64,000 nucleotides of DNA from Lysobacter helvus (GCF_018406645.1 NZ_AP024546.1:2170001-2234000); one strand, 5' to 3'; counted from the stretch's first letter, positions 20,898 through 30,005 are shown. Notes: generated from the sequence alone by a model not told the origin. Numbers and translations are program-made.

Positions 20898-23800
20898 ATG
20901 CCGACGCCGTTGCGCCGACGCCTCCGCCACGCACGCCGGTTCTTCGGATACGGCGCGCTCGTGGTGGTCGTGCTCGTCGCGCTGCTGGTCGGCATCGCCA
21001 ACCAGTTGCTGCCGCTGGCCGAACGCAATCCGCAACGCGTCGCCGCGTGGCTGAGCGAGCGCGCGGGGCGGCCCGTGCATTTCTCCGCGCTGGACACGGA
21101 ATGGACGCGGCGCGGGCCGGTGCTGCGCCTGGACGACCTGCGCATCGGCGAGGGCGCGTCGTCGTTCCTCGTCGGCGATACCGAAATGCTGGTGTCGCTG
21201 TATGCCGGCCTGCTGCCGGGCCGCACGTTCACCGAGCTGCGCCTGCGCGGCCTGGACATCACCGTGCAGCGCGACGACGACGGCCAGTGGAGCGTGCGCG
21301 GCCTGCCGGGGCAACAGCAGACGACCGAAGGCGATCCGTTCGCCGCGCTCGAACGCCTCGGCGAACTGCAGGTCATCGGCGGGCGATTGCATGTCGTCGC
21401 GCCGTCGCTGTCGATCGATGCCACCGTGCCGCGCATCGACCTGCGCCTGCGCGTGGAAGGCGACCGCATCCGCAGCGGCCTGCGCGCGTGGATGCGGCCG
21501 AACGTGTCGCCGCTGGATGCCACGCTCGATTTCGACCGCAAGCAGGGCGACGGCCGCGCGTATGCCGGCGCGCAGAAGGCCGACCTCGCCGTGTGGGCGC
21601 CGCTGCTGAAACTGATGGGCGTGCAGGCGCAGGCGGGTCGCGGCCGCGCCGCTGCGTGGGCGACGTTGCGCGACCATCGCGTCGCCGATGTCACCTTCCA
21701 GGCCGCGCTCGATGCGGTCGCGTTGCAGGGCGCGCGCATCGACGGCATGGCCACGCCGCCGCGCGCGCGCTTCGACCACGTCGATGCCTTCGCGCGATTC
21801 CGGCACACGGGCGGCGGCGACTGGCGCTTCGATGCGCCGCGCCTGCGCCTGGAAACACAGGGCAACCGCCAGGTGCTCGATGGCCTGGTGATGGGCGGCG
21901 GACGTCGCTTCGGCATGGCCGCCGAACGCATCGATGCCGGCCCGTTGCTGCAGGTCGCCGCGTTGAGCGATCGCATGGACGCGGGCCTGCGTCGCTGGGT
22001 CGTGCAATCGAAGCCCAACGCGACGCTCGAACACATCGAAGTCGCCGGCGCACACGGCGTGTTGCGTGCGAATGCGCGCATCTCCGCGCTCGCGTTCGCA
22101 CCGGTCGGCAACAGTCCGGGCCTGTCGGGCCTGGGCGGCAGCTTCGTCGCCGATGCCGACGGCTTCGTGTTCGATGCCGATTCGTCGGCGCAGATGGATT
22201 TCTGGTGGCCCGCCGGGTTCGGCGTGCACCATCCGGCGACGCTGCGCGGCAAGATCGCCGGCTGGCGCGAAGGCGCGGGCTGGCGCGTCGGCACCGACGC
22301 GCTGAAGGTCACGGGCTCGGATTTCGGCGTGCTCGCCCGCGGCGGCTTGTGGTGGCAGGGCGACGGCACGCGGCCGTGGATCGACATCGCGGCCGACCTC
22401 GATGATTCGCCGGTCACGGCCGCGCGCGGCTTCCTCGTGCGGCACCTGATGGCCGATGCCACCGAACACTGGCTCGATACCGCGCTGCTCAGCGGCACCG
22501 TGCACGGCGGGCGCGCGATCATCACCGGCGACCTCGACGAGTGGCCGTTCGTGCACGACAACGGCCTGTTCCGCGCCGATGCCGAACTCGTCGACATGCA
22601 AGTGAAGTTCTCGCCCGAGTGGCCCGCGGCCGAACACCTGCACGGGATGGCGAGCTTCATCGGCAACGGGTTCAACGTCGTCGGCGACCACGCGGTGCTG
22701 CAGGGCGTGCAAGTCAGCAAACTCGCGGCGGGCATCGCCGAATACGGCAAGGCCGAACTCACCGTGCAGGCGAGCGGCGCAAGCGATGCGTCGAAACTCG
22801 TCGCGCTGCTGCAGCACAGTCCGCTCGAGAAGGACCAGGGCGAAACGCTCGACAACATCACCGCCAGCGGTCCGGCCGCGGTCACCTTCGACATGTTGTT
22901 GCCGATGCATCCGGGCGGCGGCAAGGGCCGCACGCACGGCACGGTGGACCTGCAGGGCGCGAAGCTGCGCGAGAACCGCTGGGACCTGGCGTTCGACGAT
23001 GTGCGTGGCCGCGCGGATTACGGCGACGGCGGATTTGCCGCCAATGCCTTGCAGGTGCAGCACGACGGCGCACCCGGCACGCTCGCGTTGCGCGCGGGCA
23101 CCGGGTTCGTGAAGGACGCGTCGCAAGCGTTCGAAGGCGAACTGCGCGCCAACCTCGATGCGAAGACGCTGGTGGATCGCGCCGGCAATCTTGCTTGGCT
23201 GAAGCCTTACCTCGACGGGCGCTCGGCGTGGACGATCGGCGTCGCGCTGCCGAAGAACGTCGGCGCGAAGGACGCCGCGCCGAGCAAGCTGTCGCTGCGC
23301 TCCAATCTCGTCGGCACCACGCTCAGCTTGCCCGCGCCCTTGCGCAAGGCTGCGGGCGTCGCGCTGGCGACCACCGTCGACACGGATCTCCCGATGGGCG
23401 ATGGCGAAGTGCGCGTCGCGCTCGGCAACCTCGCGGCGTTGCGTGCGCGCACGCGCGGCACGCAGACCGGATTGCGCGTGGTGCTCGGCAGCAATCGCGT
23501 GGATGACGCACCGCCGGCATCGGGCCTCATTGCAACGGGACGTGCGGCGTCGCTCGATGCGATCGACTGGATCGCATTGGCGCAGGGCGACTCGAACAAC
23601 ACGAAGAAGAGCGGCGACGGCCTCGCGTTGCGGCACATCGACCTGCGCGCCGATCGGTTGTTGCTGCTCGGTGGCGTGTTCCCGGACGCGCGCCTGCAGG
23701 TGTCGCCGTCGGCGACCGGCAGCACGGTGCAGGTGGCCGGTCCCGCGCTCGTCGGCACGGTCGAAGTGCCGTCGTCCGACAAGGGCACGATCTCCGGACG

Positions 23801-24743
23801 CTTCGATCGCGCGTACTGGCGCGCGCCGCCGAAGACGGTTGCGACCGCCGCGACGTCTCCGGAAGAAGATCCCAATCCCATCTCCCCCGGCAGCATCCCG
23901 CCGCTGTCGTTCGATGTCGCCGACCTGCGCCTCAACGCGCTCGCGCTCGGCAAGGCGACGATCCGCACGCATTCCACCGGGGACGGCCTGCGCTTCGACA
24001 CCGCGCAGGCGCAATCGGCGAAGCACAAGCTCGCGCTGACGGGCGAGTGGAGCGGGCAGGGCAAGTCCGCGCGTTCCAACATCGGTCTGCGCATCGACAG
24101 CCAGGATTTCGGCGCGTTGCTCGACGGCCTCGGGTTCGGCGGACAACTTGCGGGCGGCGCAGGCACGGCCAACTTCGATGCCGCATGGCCCGGCGCGCCG
24201 CGCGACTTCGATGCACGCCTCGTCGACGGCCGCCTCGCGCTCGACGTGAAGGAAGGGCGCCTGCTCGAAATCGAACCCGGCGCGGGCCGCGTGCTCGGCT
24301 TGCTGAGCCTGGCGCAGCTGCCCAAGCGCATGCTGCTCGACTTCCGCGATTTCTATTCGAAGGGCCTCGCGTTCGACACCGTCTCCGGCCACGTGCGGCT
24401 GGTCTCCGGCATCGCGCGCACCGACGACCTGTCCATCGACGGGCCCGCCGCGCAGATCCACATCCACGGCACCGCCGACCTGCAGGCGCAGACATTCGAC
24501 CAGACCGTCGAAGTGCTGCCGCGCGCCGGCAACCTCCTCACGGTCGCCGGTGCGATCGCCGGCGGCCCGGTCGGCGCCGCGATCGGCGCGGCTGCCAACG
24601 CCGTGCTGAAAAAGCCGCTGGGCCAGCTCGCCGCGAAGACCTATCGCGTCACCGGCCCGTGGAAGGACCCCAAGGTGGAAGTCCGCAAGCGCGAACCGCA
24701 AGGCCGCGCGTCCGCATCGGCCGATGAATCCACGGGCGGCTGA
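20898..24743 (+). CDS. yhdP: YhdP family AsmA-like lipid-transport protein
   Basis: A 1281-residue inner-membrane anchored protein of the TIGR02099/YhdP family, in which a single N-terminal helix (about 20-40) carries a long periplasmic beta-rich bridge thought to move phospholipid to the outer membrane. The C-terminus includes LDVKEGRLLEIEPGAGRVLGL and LPKRMLLDFRDFYSKGL, the conserved AsmA-like end. Length agrees with E. coli YhdP (1266). I choose the ATG at 20898; a TTG one codon earlier is also open. It lies 12 bases after rng. Confidence 0.93.
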   Translation: MPTPLRRRLRHARRFFGYGALVVVVLVALLVGIANQLLPLAERNPQRVAAWLSERAGRPVHFSALDTEWTRRGPVLRLDDLRIGEGASSFLVGDTEMLVSLYAGLLPGRTFTELRLRGLDITVQRDDDGQWSVRGLPGQQQTTEGDPFAALERLGELQVIGGRLHVVAPSLSIDATVPRIDLRLRVEGDRIRSGLRAWMRPNVSPLDATLDFDRKQGDGRAYAGAQKADLAVWAPLLKLMGVQAQAGRGRAAAWATLRDHRVADVTFQAALDAVALQGARIDGMATPPRARFDHVDAFARFRHTGGGDWRFDAPRLRLETQGNRQVLDGLVMGGGRRFGMAAERIDAGPLLQVAALSDRMDAGLRRWVVQSKPNATLEHIEVAGAHGVLRANARISALAFAPVGNSPGLSGLGGSFVADADGFVFDADSSAQMDFWWPAGFGVHHPATLRGKIAGWREGAGWRVGTDALKVTGSDFGVLARGGLWWQGDGTRPWIDIAADLDDSPVTAARGFLVRHLMADATEHWLDTALLSGTVHGGRAIITGDLDEWPFVHDNGLFRADAELVDMQVKFSPEWPAAEHLHGMASFIGNGFNVVGDHAVLQGVQVSKLAAGIAEYGKAELTVQASGASDASKLVALLQHSPLEKDQGETLDNITASGPAAVTFDMLLPMHPGGGKGRTHGTVDLQGAKLRENRWDLAFDDVRGRADYGDGGFAANALQVQHDGAPGTLALRAGTGFVKDASQAFEGELRANLDAKTLVDRAGNLAWLKPYLDGRSAWTIGVALPKNVGAKDAAPSKLSLRSNLVGTTLSLPAPLRKAAGVALATTVDTDLPMGDGEVRVALGNLAALRARTRGTQTGLRVVLGSNRVDDAPPASGLIATGRAASLDAIDWIALAQGDSNNTKKSGDGLALRHIDLRADRLLLLGGVFPDARLQVSPSATGSTVQVAGPALVGTVEVPSSDKGTISGRFDRAYWRAPPKTVATAATSPEEDPNPISPGSIPPLSFDVADLRLNALALGKATIRTHSTGDGLRFDTAQAQSAKHKLALTGEWSGQGKSARSNIGLRIDSQDFGALLDGLGFGGQLAGGAGTANFDAAWPGAPRDFDARLVDGRLALDVKEGRLLEIEPGAGRVLGLLSLAQLPKRMLLDFRDFYSKGLAFDTVSGHVRLVSGIARTDDLSIDGPAAQIHIHGTADLQAQTFDQTVEVLPRAGNLLTVAGAIAGGPVGAAIGAAANAVLKKPLGQLAAKTYRVTGPWKDPKVEVRKREPQGRASASADESTGG

Positions 24744-24819
24744 GCTTGCCCGCCTTGCGTCGCGCCCGCGCAACACCATCTGATCTAGCGTTGCCCCTTC
24801 GATTGCCCACGGGATCCCC

Positions 24820-26262
24820 ATGACCCTGCCGCTCCGCCTCGCCGAAACCCGCCTGCTGGTCCCCGCCGGCCTCGACACCGCCAACCTCGATGCCGCCTTC
24901 TCCACGCTGCTCGGGCCGGGCATCGACTTCGGGGACCTGTATTTCCAGCACGCGCGGCGCGAAAGCTGGACGATGGAAGACGGCATCGTGAAGGATGGTG
25001 CGCATTCGATCGAACAGGGCGTGGGCGTGCGCGCGATCTCCGGCGAGAAGACCGGCTTTGCGTATTCCGATGAAATCGATACGCCCGCGTTGCTCGAAGC
25101 CGCGAAATCCGCGCGTGCGATCGCGCGCGATGGCTCCGCGATGTCGCCGCGTGCGCTCGTGCCGGGCGGCGGACGTTCGCTGTATACGGCGGACGATCCG
25201 ATCGACGGCTTGCCGAACGAAGAAAAAGTGGAAGCGCTGCGTGCGCTCGATCGCCTGCTGCGCGCCGCCGATCCGCGCGTGAAGCAGGTGATGGTGAGCC
25301 TGGCCGGTGGCGTGGACACCGTGCTCGTCGCGCGCAGCGATGGCGTGCTCGCCGCCGACGTGCGCCCGCTGGTGCGCCTCAACGTGCAGGTGATCGTCGA
25401 ACAGGAAGGCCGTCGCGAGAGCGGCTACGCCGGTGGCGGCGGTCGTTACTCGTATGCCGAATTGCTCGGCGGCGGCAAGCCCGAACACTTCGCGCGCGAA
25501 GCGTTGCGGCAGGCGCTGGTGAACCTCGACGCGATCGACGCACCCGCCGGCCTCATGCCCGTCGTGCTCGGCAACGGCTGGCCCGGCGTGCTGCTGCACG
25601 AAGCGGTCGGTCACGGCCTCGAAGGCGACTTCAACCGCAAGGGCACCTCCACGTACGCCGGCCGCATGGGCCAGCGCGTCGCATCGCCGGGCGTCACGAT
25701 CGTCGACGACGGCACGTTGCCCGGCCGTCGCGGCTCGCTCAACATCGACGACGAAGGCACGCCCACCGCGTGCACCACCTTGATCGAAGACGGCGTGCTG
25801 GTCGGCTACATGCAGGACACGCACAACGCGCGCCTGATGGGCATGGCGCCCACCGGCAACGGTCGCCGCGAATCCTTTGCGCACCTGCCGATGCCGCGCA
25901 TGACCAACACCTACATGCTCGCGGGCACGCACGATCCGGAAGAAATGATCCGCTCGGTGAAGAAGGGCCTGTACGCGGTGAACTTCGGCGGCGGCCAGGT
26001 CGACATCACCAGCGGCAAGTACGTGTTCTCCGCGACCGAGGCGTACCTGATCGAAGACGGCAAGATCACCGCGCCGGTGAAGGGCGCCACCCTGATCGGC
26101 AACGGCCCGGAAACCATGCAACGCGTGAAGATGATCGGCAACGATCTCGCGCTCGACGAAGGCGTGGGCGTATGCGGCAAGGACGGGCAGAGCGTGCCGG
26201 TGGGCGTGGGGCAGCCGTCGCTGTTGATCGACCAGCTGACCGTGGGCGGGACGCAGGCGTGA
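24820..26262 (+). CDS. tldD: Metalloprotease TldD
   Basis: A 480-residue subunit of the TldD/TldE heterodimer, which degrades unfolded peptides and matures modified peptides such as microcin B17. The zinc motif HEAVGH lies at about 260-265, and the downstream [18 protein letters not shown] and [12 protein letters not shown] segments are family-typical. The gene follows yhdP at a 76-base gap. The partner subunit, pmbA, lies only 0.7 kb downstream. Confidence 0.95.
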   Translation: MTLPLRLAETRLLVPAGLDTANLDAAFSTLLGPGIDFGDLYFQHARRESWTMEDGIVKDGAHSIEQGVGVRAISGEKTGFAYSDEIDTPALLEAAKSARAIARDGSAMSPRALVPGGGRSLYTADDPIDGLPNEEKVEALRALDRLLRAADPRVKQVMVSLAGGVDTVLVARSDGVLAADVRPLVRLNVQVIVEQEGRRESGYAGGGGRYSYAELLGGGKPEHFAREALRQALVNLDAIDAPAGLMPVVLGNGWPGVLLHEAVGHGLEGDFNRKGTSTYAGRMGQRVASPGVTIVDDGTLPGRRGSLNIDDEGTPTACTTLIEDGVLVGYMQDTHNARLMGMAPTGNGRRESFAHLPMPRMTNTYMLAGTHDPEEMIRSVKKGLYAVNFGGGQVDITSGKYVFSATEAYLIEDGKITAPVKGATLIGNGPETMQRVKMIGNDLALDEGVGVCGKDGQSVPVGVGQPSLLIDQLTVGGTQA

Positions 26263-26272
26263 AGCAGAAGCC

Positions 26273-26367
26273 GGGACAAGGGACCGGGGACCGGGGACCA
26301 GTGCAGGTCTCAGGCCTCGGCGTCGTCGTCCGCTTCCTCCGGTCCCTCGTCCCCGGTCCCCGGTCCC
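26273..26367. repeat. Inverted GGGACC hexamer repeat arms (locus A)
   Basis: Left arm 26273-26299 and right arm 26341-26367 are each built from about four units of GGGACC/GGGGACC and are imperfect reverse complements, 23 of 27 positions by eye. The right arm lies inside the 3' end of yjgA. Similar units occur at 45047 and 58025. No T-run follows, so it is not a standard terminator. Confidence 0.75.
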
Positions 26368-26882
26368 GCATCCATCGCATCCCGCACCGCGTGGTAGATC
26401 TCGCGATACGCCCGCGGCGGTTTGTTGCGCTTCTTTTCCTCGATCGCATTGCGCACCAGTTGTCGCAGGTGCTGGCGGTCGGCGGTGGGATGTTCGGTGA
26501 GGAACGCGGCCAGCGCGTCGTCGCCGTCGTCGAGCAGGCGGTCGCGCCAGGCTTCGATGCGGTGCATCGCAGCCACTTCGCGGCGCGAGGCTTCGCCCTT
26601 TTCCTCGAGCGCATCGCGGATCGCGTCCAGCGCCTCGTCGTCTTCGCGCCGCATCTGCTTGGCCAGGAATTGCAGCTGGCGCTTGTGCGCGACGTGCGAG
26701 GTGATGCGGCGCGTTTCGAGGATGTGCGGCATCAGCGCATCGGGGATCGGCAGCTTGGCCAGCTGCGCGTCGCTCAGCGCCGCCAGCTTTTCGCCGAGGT
26801 CGAACACGTCCAGCGCCGCGCGCCGTTGCTGGCTGCGGCTGGGGGCGAGGAAATCGCCGGTTTCCGGATCCTTGCCACGCAT
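26310..26882 (-). CDS. yjgA: Ribosome-associated protein YjgA/DarP
   Basis: A 190-residue DUF615 protein that associates with the 50S subunit during assembly. It starts [20 protein letters not shown] at the ATG 26880-26882. The helical body includes [17 protein letters not shown] and [20 protein letters not shown]. Arrangement head-to-head with pmbA is the same as in E. coli. The C-terminal tail, about 15 residues of [11 protein letters not shown] type followed by an acidic stretch, is encoded by the hexamer repeat just described and is not expected from the family. Confidence 0.92.
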   Translation of the reverse strand: MRGKDPETGDFLAPSRSQQRRAALDVFDLGEKLAALSDAQLAKLPIPDALMPHILETRRITSHVAHKRQLQFLAKQMRREDDEALDAIRDALEEKGEASRREVAAMHRIEAWRDRLLDDGDDALAAFLTEHPTADRQHLRQLVRNAIEEKKRNKPPRAYREIYHAVRDAMDAGPGTGDEGPEEADDDAEA

Positions 26883-26928
26883 CGCCCTTGCCTCGTCCGT
26901 CTCTGAATTCGCCCGGAAGGATAGACCA

Positions 26929-28305
26929 TTGAACAACGCCCCCCTGTCGACGACCGATCACGCCCTGTCCAGCGACGACAGCGTCGCGCGGCTCGAGGTC
27001 CTCGGCGGCATCGCCCGGCAACTCCTGGACCGCTGCCGCGCCGCCGGCGCCACCCAGGCCGAGGTCTCGGCCTCGCAGGAACACGGCCTCAACGTCAACG
27101 TGCGCATGGGCTCGGTGGAGACCGTGGAATCCACGCGCGACCGCGGCATCGCCGTCACCGTCTACTTCGGCCAGCGCAAGGGCAGCGCGAGCACCGCGGA
27201 CCTGCGCGAGGAAAGCCTGTCGGCCACCGTCGAACAGGCCTGCGCGATCGCCCGCCACACCGAAGACGATGAAGCCGCGGGCCTGGCCGACGCCGCGCTG
27301 ATGGCGCGCGAGGTGCGCGAGTTCGACGGCTGGCATCCCTGGGCGCTGGACGCCGACCAGGCCATCGACATCGCGCTGGCCTGCGAACAGGCGGGCCGCG
27401 ACGCGGATGCGCGCATCGAGAACAGCGACGGCGCGTCGGTGGGCAGCAGCGCGTCGATGAGCGTGTACGCGAATTCGCACGGCTTCATCGGCGCCGAGCG
27501 CAGCACGCAGCACACGATTGGCTGCGCGCTGATTGCCGGCCGCGGCGATGCGATGCAGCGCGATGGCTGGTACACGACGGCGATCGCGGCCGACGACCTG
27601 GAAGCCGCGGCGGCCGTGGGCCGGCATGCGGCGGAGCGCGCGGCGTCGCGCCTGCAGCCGCGTTCGTTGCCGACGGGCGAGGTGCCGGTGTTGTTCCATT
27701 CCGAGGTCGCGCGTTCGCTGATCGGGCATTTCCTCGGCGCGATTTCCGGCGGTGCGCTGTATCGCCGCGCGAGTTTCCTCGTCGACAGCGTGGGCACGCA
27801 GGTCTTCCCCGACTGGTTCGACCTGCAGGAGCGTCCGTTCCTGATGCGCGGCTTCCGTTCGTCGTCGTTCGATTCGGAAGGCGTGGCGACGCGCGAGTCG
27901 CCGCTGGTGTCGGCCGGCGTGTTGCAGCGTTACGTGCTCGGCAGTTACTCGGCGCGCAAGCTCGGCCTGCAGACGACGGCGAACGCCGGCGGCGTGCACA
28001 ACCTCGACGTCAAGGCGAACGCGGGCGACTTCGATTCGCTCGTGCGCGGCATGGGCCGCGGTCTGCTGGTGACGGAATTGATGGGGCAGGGCGTGAACGC
28101 AGTGACGGGCGATTATTCGCGCGGCGCAGCGGGGTTCTGGGTGGAAGACGGACAGATCACGTTCCCCGTCGACGGGATCACGATCGCCGGCAACCTCAAG
28201 AAAATGCTGGGTGCGATCGAAGCCGTGGGCACGGACGTCGATCCGCGTTCGCACATCCGTTCGGGGTCGATCCTGGTCGGCAAGATGACGGTCGCGGGCG
28301 AGTGA
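26929..28305 (+). CDS. pmbA: Metalloprotease subunit PmbA/TldE
   Basis: A 458-residue partner of TldD; it lacks the HExxxH metal motif, as all TldE subunits do (the matching place reads [13 protein letters not shown]). The start is TTG at 26929, preceded by GGAAGGA, a strong Shine-Dalgarno sequence eight to nine bases upstream; no ATG lies near the start of homology. The ending [20 protein letters not shown] is typical. With tldD close by, both subunits of the complex come from one region. Confidence 0.94.
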   Translation: MNNAPLSTTDHALSSDDSVARLEVLGGIARQLLDRCRAAGATQAEVSASQEHGLNVNVRMGSVETVESTRDRGIAVTVYFGQRKGSASTADLREESLSATVEQACAIARHTEDDEAAGLADAALMAREVREFDGWHPWALDADQAIDIALACEQAGRDADARIENSDGASVGSSASMSVYANSHGFIGAERSTQHTIGCALIAGRGDAMQRDGWYTTAIAADDLEAAAAVGRHAAERAASRLQPRSLPTGEVPVLFHSEVARSLIGHFLGAISGGALYRRASFLVDSVGTQVFPDWFDLQERPFLMRGFRSSSFDSEGVATRESPLVSAGVLQRYVLGSYSARKLGLQTTANAGGVHNLDVKANAGDFDSLVRGMGRGLLVTELMGQGVNAVTGDYSRGAAGFWVEDGQITFPVDGITIAGNLKKMLGAIEAVGTDVDPRSHIRSGSILVGKMTVAGE

Positions 28306-28311
28306 GCTTGT

Positions 28312-28338
28312 GTCATCCCTGCGAAAGCAGGGACCCAG
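28312..28338 (+). repeat. REP-type hairpin after pmbA
   Basis: A 27-base element beginning GTCATCCCTGCG with a 6-bp stem CCCTGC/GCAGGG around GAAA. It is the same element as at 62930, but the stem base pair has changed on both sides (T-A in place of C-G), so pairing is kept. Confidence 0.75.
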
Positions 28339-28380
28339 AAGCGAGGCGCATCAACCGCCTCCGGTACGGCGCTCCGCCGC

Positions 28381-28482
28381 GATGAGGGCGACAGGTCCTT
28401 GCCCGGCGCGTTCCGCTGTCCCTGCTCCAGGCACCGGCCGTGCGCCATCCATGGCGCAGTTCAAGGACCTGTCGCCCTCATC
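28381..28482. repeat. 21-bp perfect inverted repeat
   Basis: GATGAGGGCGACAGGTCCTT plus one more base at 28381-28401 is repeated exactly in reverse complement at 28462-28482, leaving a 60-base loop. The loop contains TGCGCCAT-CC-ATGGCGCA (28441-28458), another perfect hairpin. No reading frame of interest is present. Confidence 0.8.
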
Positions 28483-28507
28483 ACGTCGAAGCGCTTCGCG
28501 ACCTGAT

Positions 28508-28589
28508 CGTTGCGACGCTGCGTAGGGTAGAGCCTCGCACCGAATCACTAGGTTGCTGGCGAACAGCTGCACCCGGACGGACGGCGCAC
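28508..28589 (+). repeat. Inverted flanking repeat, left copy
   Basis: This 82-base stretch matches the reverse complement of 29380-29462 at about 87 percent (about ten mismatches and one gap by eye), with the best blocks at CGTTGCGACGCTGCG and CTGGCGAACAGCTGCAC. The two copies face each other around the gene at 28772-29269. Confidence 0.75.
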
Positions 28590-28701
28590 TGCACGCCCAG
28601 CCAATCCCGCTCCGCTGCCTCGCCATCCATGGCTGCGAGCATCGGCGCCGTCCATCCATGGACGGCTGCGCGGGATTGGCTCGGCGTGCGGTGCGCCTCA
28701 C
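28590..28701. repeat. Palindromic insert in left repeat copy
   Basis: This 112-base segment interrupts the similarity between the left and right flanking repeats; the similarity briefly resumes at CGCAACGTT (28702). The insert is itself an inverted repeat: 20-base arms at 28591-28610 and 28670-28689 differ at one position, and inside are two smaller palindromes sharing CCATCCATGG (28623-28632 and 28651-28660 regions). It looks like a REP doublet or a very small non-autonomous element. Confidence 0.6.
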
Positions 28702-28771
28702 CGCAACGTTGGTTGCTGCGGGTTCGGTTTGCTTGAAGCAAAGCGCGCGACTGACGCAGGATCTGCGCATC

Positions 28772-29269
28772 TCACTCTGTCGTGTCCTCCGGATCATGCT
28801 CGGGGTGGAACGGGGAATCGAACGCTTCGACGAACAGTCCTGTGGGCGCAGGAAACGTGTCCACGGCATCGGAGCCGACGAAGACGTAGAAGTCGCCACC
28901 GAAATGGATGAACGTGTTGTCGCGCCCTTCGAGCATCATCCAGATCGTTTCCCGCAGGTTCGCGACGATGATGGATCGCAGGCGGTCGTCGGGCGCGACG
29001 GGAATGTCGATCAGCCCTTCGGTTGGATCATCCGGACCGTAGAACTCCAACGCCGCGACCCTGAGCGTGTCGACGTTCGCCAGCGCGACGAAGCGCATGA
29101 TCGCCTCGACGTACAGTCCTTCAACGCGTTCGTACTCCTCGCGCGTCAACACGCCATCGGCGAACGTGCCCCCGATGTCGGACACCGAGGTCCAGTCGTC
29201 CCGCATGTAAGCCCCGTTATCGGCACGGCGGAAGGCGGGGTTGTACTTGGTCACGCGGAACTGGGCCAT
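28772..29269 (-). CDS. Orphan hypothetical protein
   Basis: A 165-residue soluble acidic protein with no signal peptide or membrane segment. It begins MAQFRVTKYNPAFRRADNGA, then has a GTFADGVLTREEYERVEGLY segment and an aromatic stretch IHFGGDFYVFVG. I do not recognise a function. The clean start, acidic composition and intact frame make it a likely real gene. It is flanked by repeats on both sides and is isolated from neighbours by about 0.46 kb and 0.28 kb, which suggests it came in with or is bounded by the repeats. Confidence 0.75.
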   Translation of the reverse strand: MAQFRVTKYNPAFRRADNGAYMRDDWTSVSDIGGTFADGVLTREEYERVEGLYVEAIMRFVALANVDTLRVAALEFYGPDDPTEGLIDIPVAPDDRLRSIIVANLRETIWMMLEGRDNTFIHFGGDFYVFVGSDAVDTFPAPTGLFVEAFDSPFHPEHDPEDTTE

Positions 29270-29379
29270 GACGTTGCCTGGCGTTGCAATCGATCAATTG
29301 CGAATTCTATCCCGAACGCCGAAACACGCCGAAGCCGCGCACTGCGCTCCGAGCCGAACGTGCACGACTCAACGTTGCG

Positions 29380-29462
29380 GTGCGCCGTCCGTCCGAGTGC
29401 AGCTGTTCGCCAGAAACACACCGATCCGGTGCATGGCGCTACCCCTACGCAGCGTCGCAACG
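29380..29462 (-). repeat. Inverted flanking repeat, right copy
   Basis: Reverse-complement partner of 28508-28589. Here the repeat continues straight into CGCAACGTT on the minus strand, without the 112-base palindromic insert of the left copy. The remaining intergenic sequence from 29270 holds no gene I can support. Confidence 0.75.
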
Positions 29463-29492
29463 TTCCGGTCGCCGTGCCGGAGGAGGTTGATG

Positions 29493-29525
29493 CAAAAAAA
29501 AACGGCGCCGAAGCGCCGTTTTTCT
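29493..29525 (-). terminator. Intrinsic terminator of the DUF4870 gene run
   Basis: On the minus strand AACGGCGC-TTCG-GCGCCGTT forms a perfect 8-bp stem with a stable tetraloop (29501-29520) followed by nine T (29493-29500 and beyond). A plus-strand read also has several T after the stem, so it may act in both directions. It lies just after the DUF4870 stop and closes the minus-strand gene run from accA. Confidence 0.9.
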
Positions 29526-29547
29526 TTGTCGCGATCGACGCGCGGGA

Positions 29548-29976
29548 TTACTTCACCAGGCGCAGGTTGAACGGATAGCGGTACCGCACGCCTTCGTTCG
29601 CCTTCATCGACGCCATGATGATCATGATCAGCGCCGCGATGCCGATGACCAGGCCGATCAGGCCGAAGAGGATGAAGCCCAGGCCCAGCGTGAGGATGCC
29701 GAAGGGAATGGCGATCACCATCAGCACCACCGCCACGATCGTCAGCATGATGCTGAAGTTCAACGCTTCCTTCGCCTGGTCGGCCACGAAGGGCATCGTT
29801 TCCTTCTTCGCCAGCCAGATGATCAGCGGCCCGAGGAACGCCAGGCACCCCGGCAGCCCGACCAGCGCGGTGATCAGCGACGCCAGGATGATGGACAGGT
29901 GCGAAAACATGCCCCACTGCCGTTCGTCCGCGGACACGCCGGAATCGGAGGCGGAGGTCGGATCGATATCGTTCAT
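29548..29976 (-). CDS. DUF4870 membrane protein
   Basis: A 142-residue protein with an acidic soluble N-terminus (to about 18), then HLSIILASLITALVG and three more hydrophobic stretches, ending RYRYPFNLRLVK. The layout with LIIWLAKKETMPFVADQAKEALNF is typical of DUF4870 (Tic20-like) small membrane proteins of unknown function. It is 29 bases after the M48 protease gene and is followed by the terminator at 29493. Confidence 0.87.
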   Translation of the reverse strand: MNDIDPTSASDSGVSADERQWGMFSHLSIILASLITALVGLPGCLAFLGPLIIWLAKKETMPFVADQAKEALNFSIMLTIVAVVLMVIAIPFGILTLGLGFILFGLIGLVIGIAALIMIIMASMKANEGVRYRYPFNLRLVK

Positions 29977-30005
29977 TGCGTCATCCCCTTGGGTTGGAGT
30001 CGGGC

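Noticed and set aside
19317-25382. A 2021-codon open frame on the minus strand
   Set aside because: It is antisense to maf, rng, yhdP and tldD, all of which match known families. High G/C at third positions removes stops on the opposite strand. The translation is Arg/Ala/His-rich low-complexity sequence.
28381-28701. Integron attC site or integrase-linked cassette
   Set aside because: No GTTRRRY core or integrase gene is present; the arms and palindromes are better described as REP-like.
28306-28771. A gene or tRNA in the 466-base gap
   Set aside because: No frame has a convincing start, composition or length, and no cloverleaf was seen; the sequence is filled by inverted repeats.
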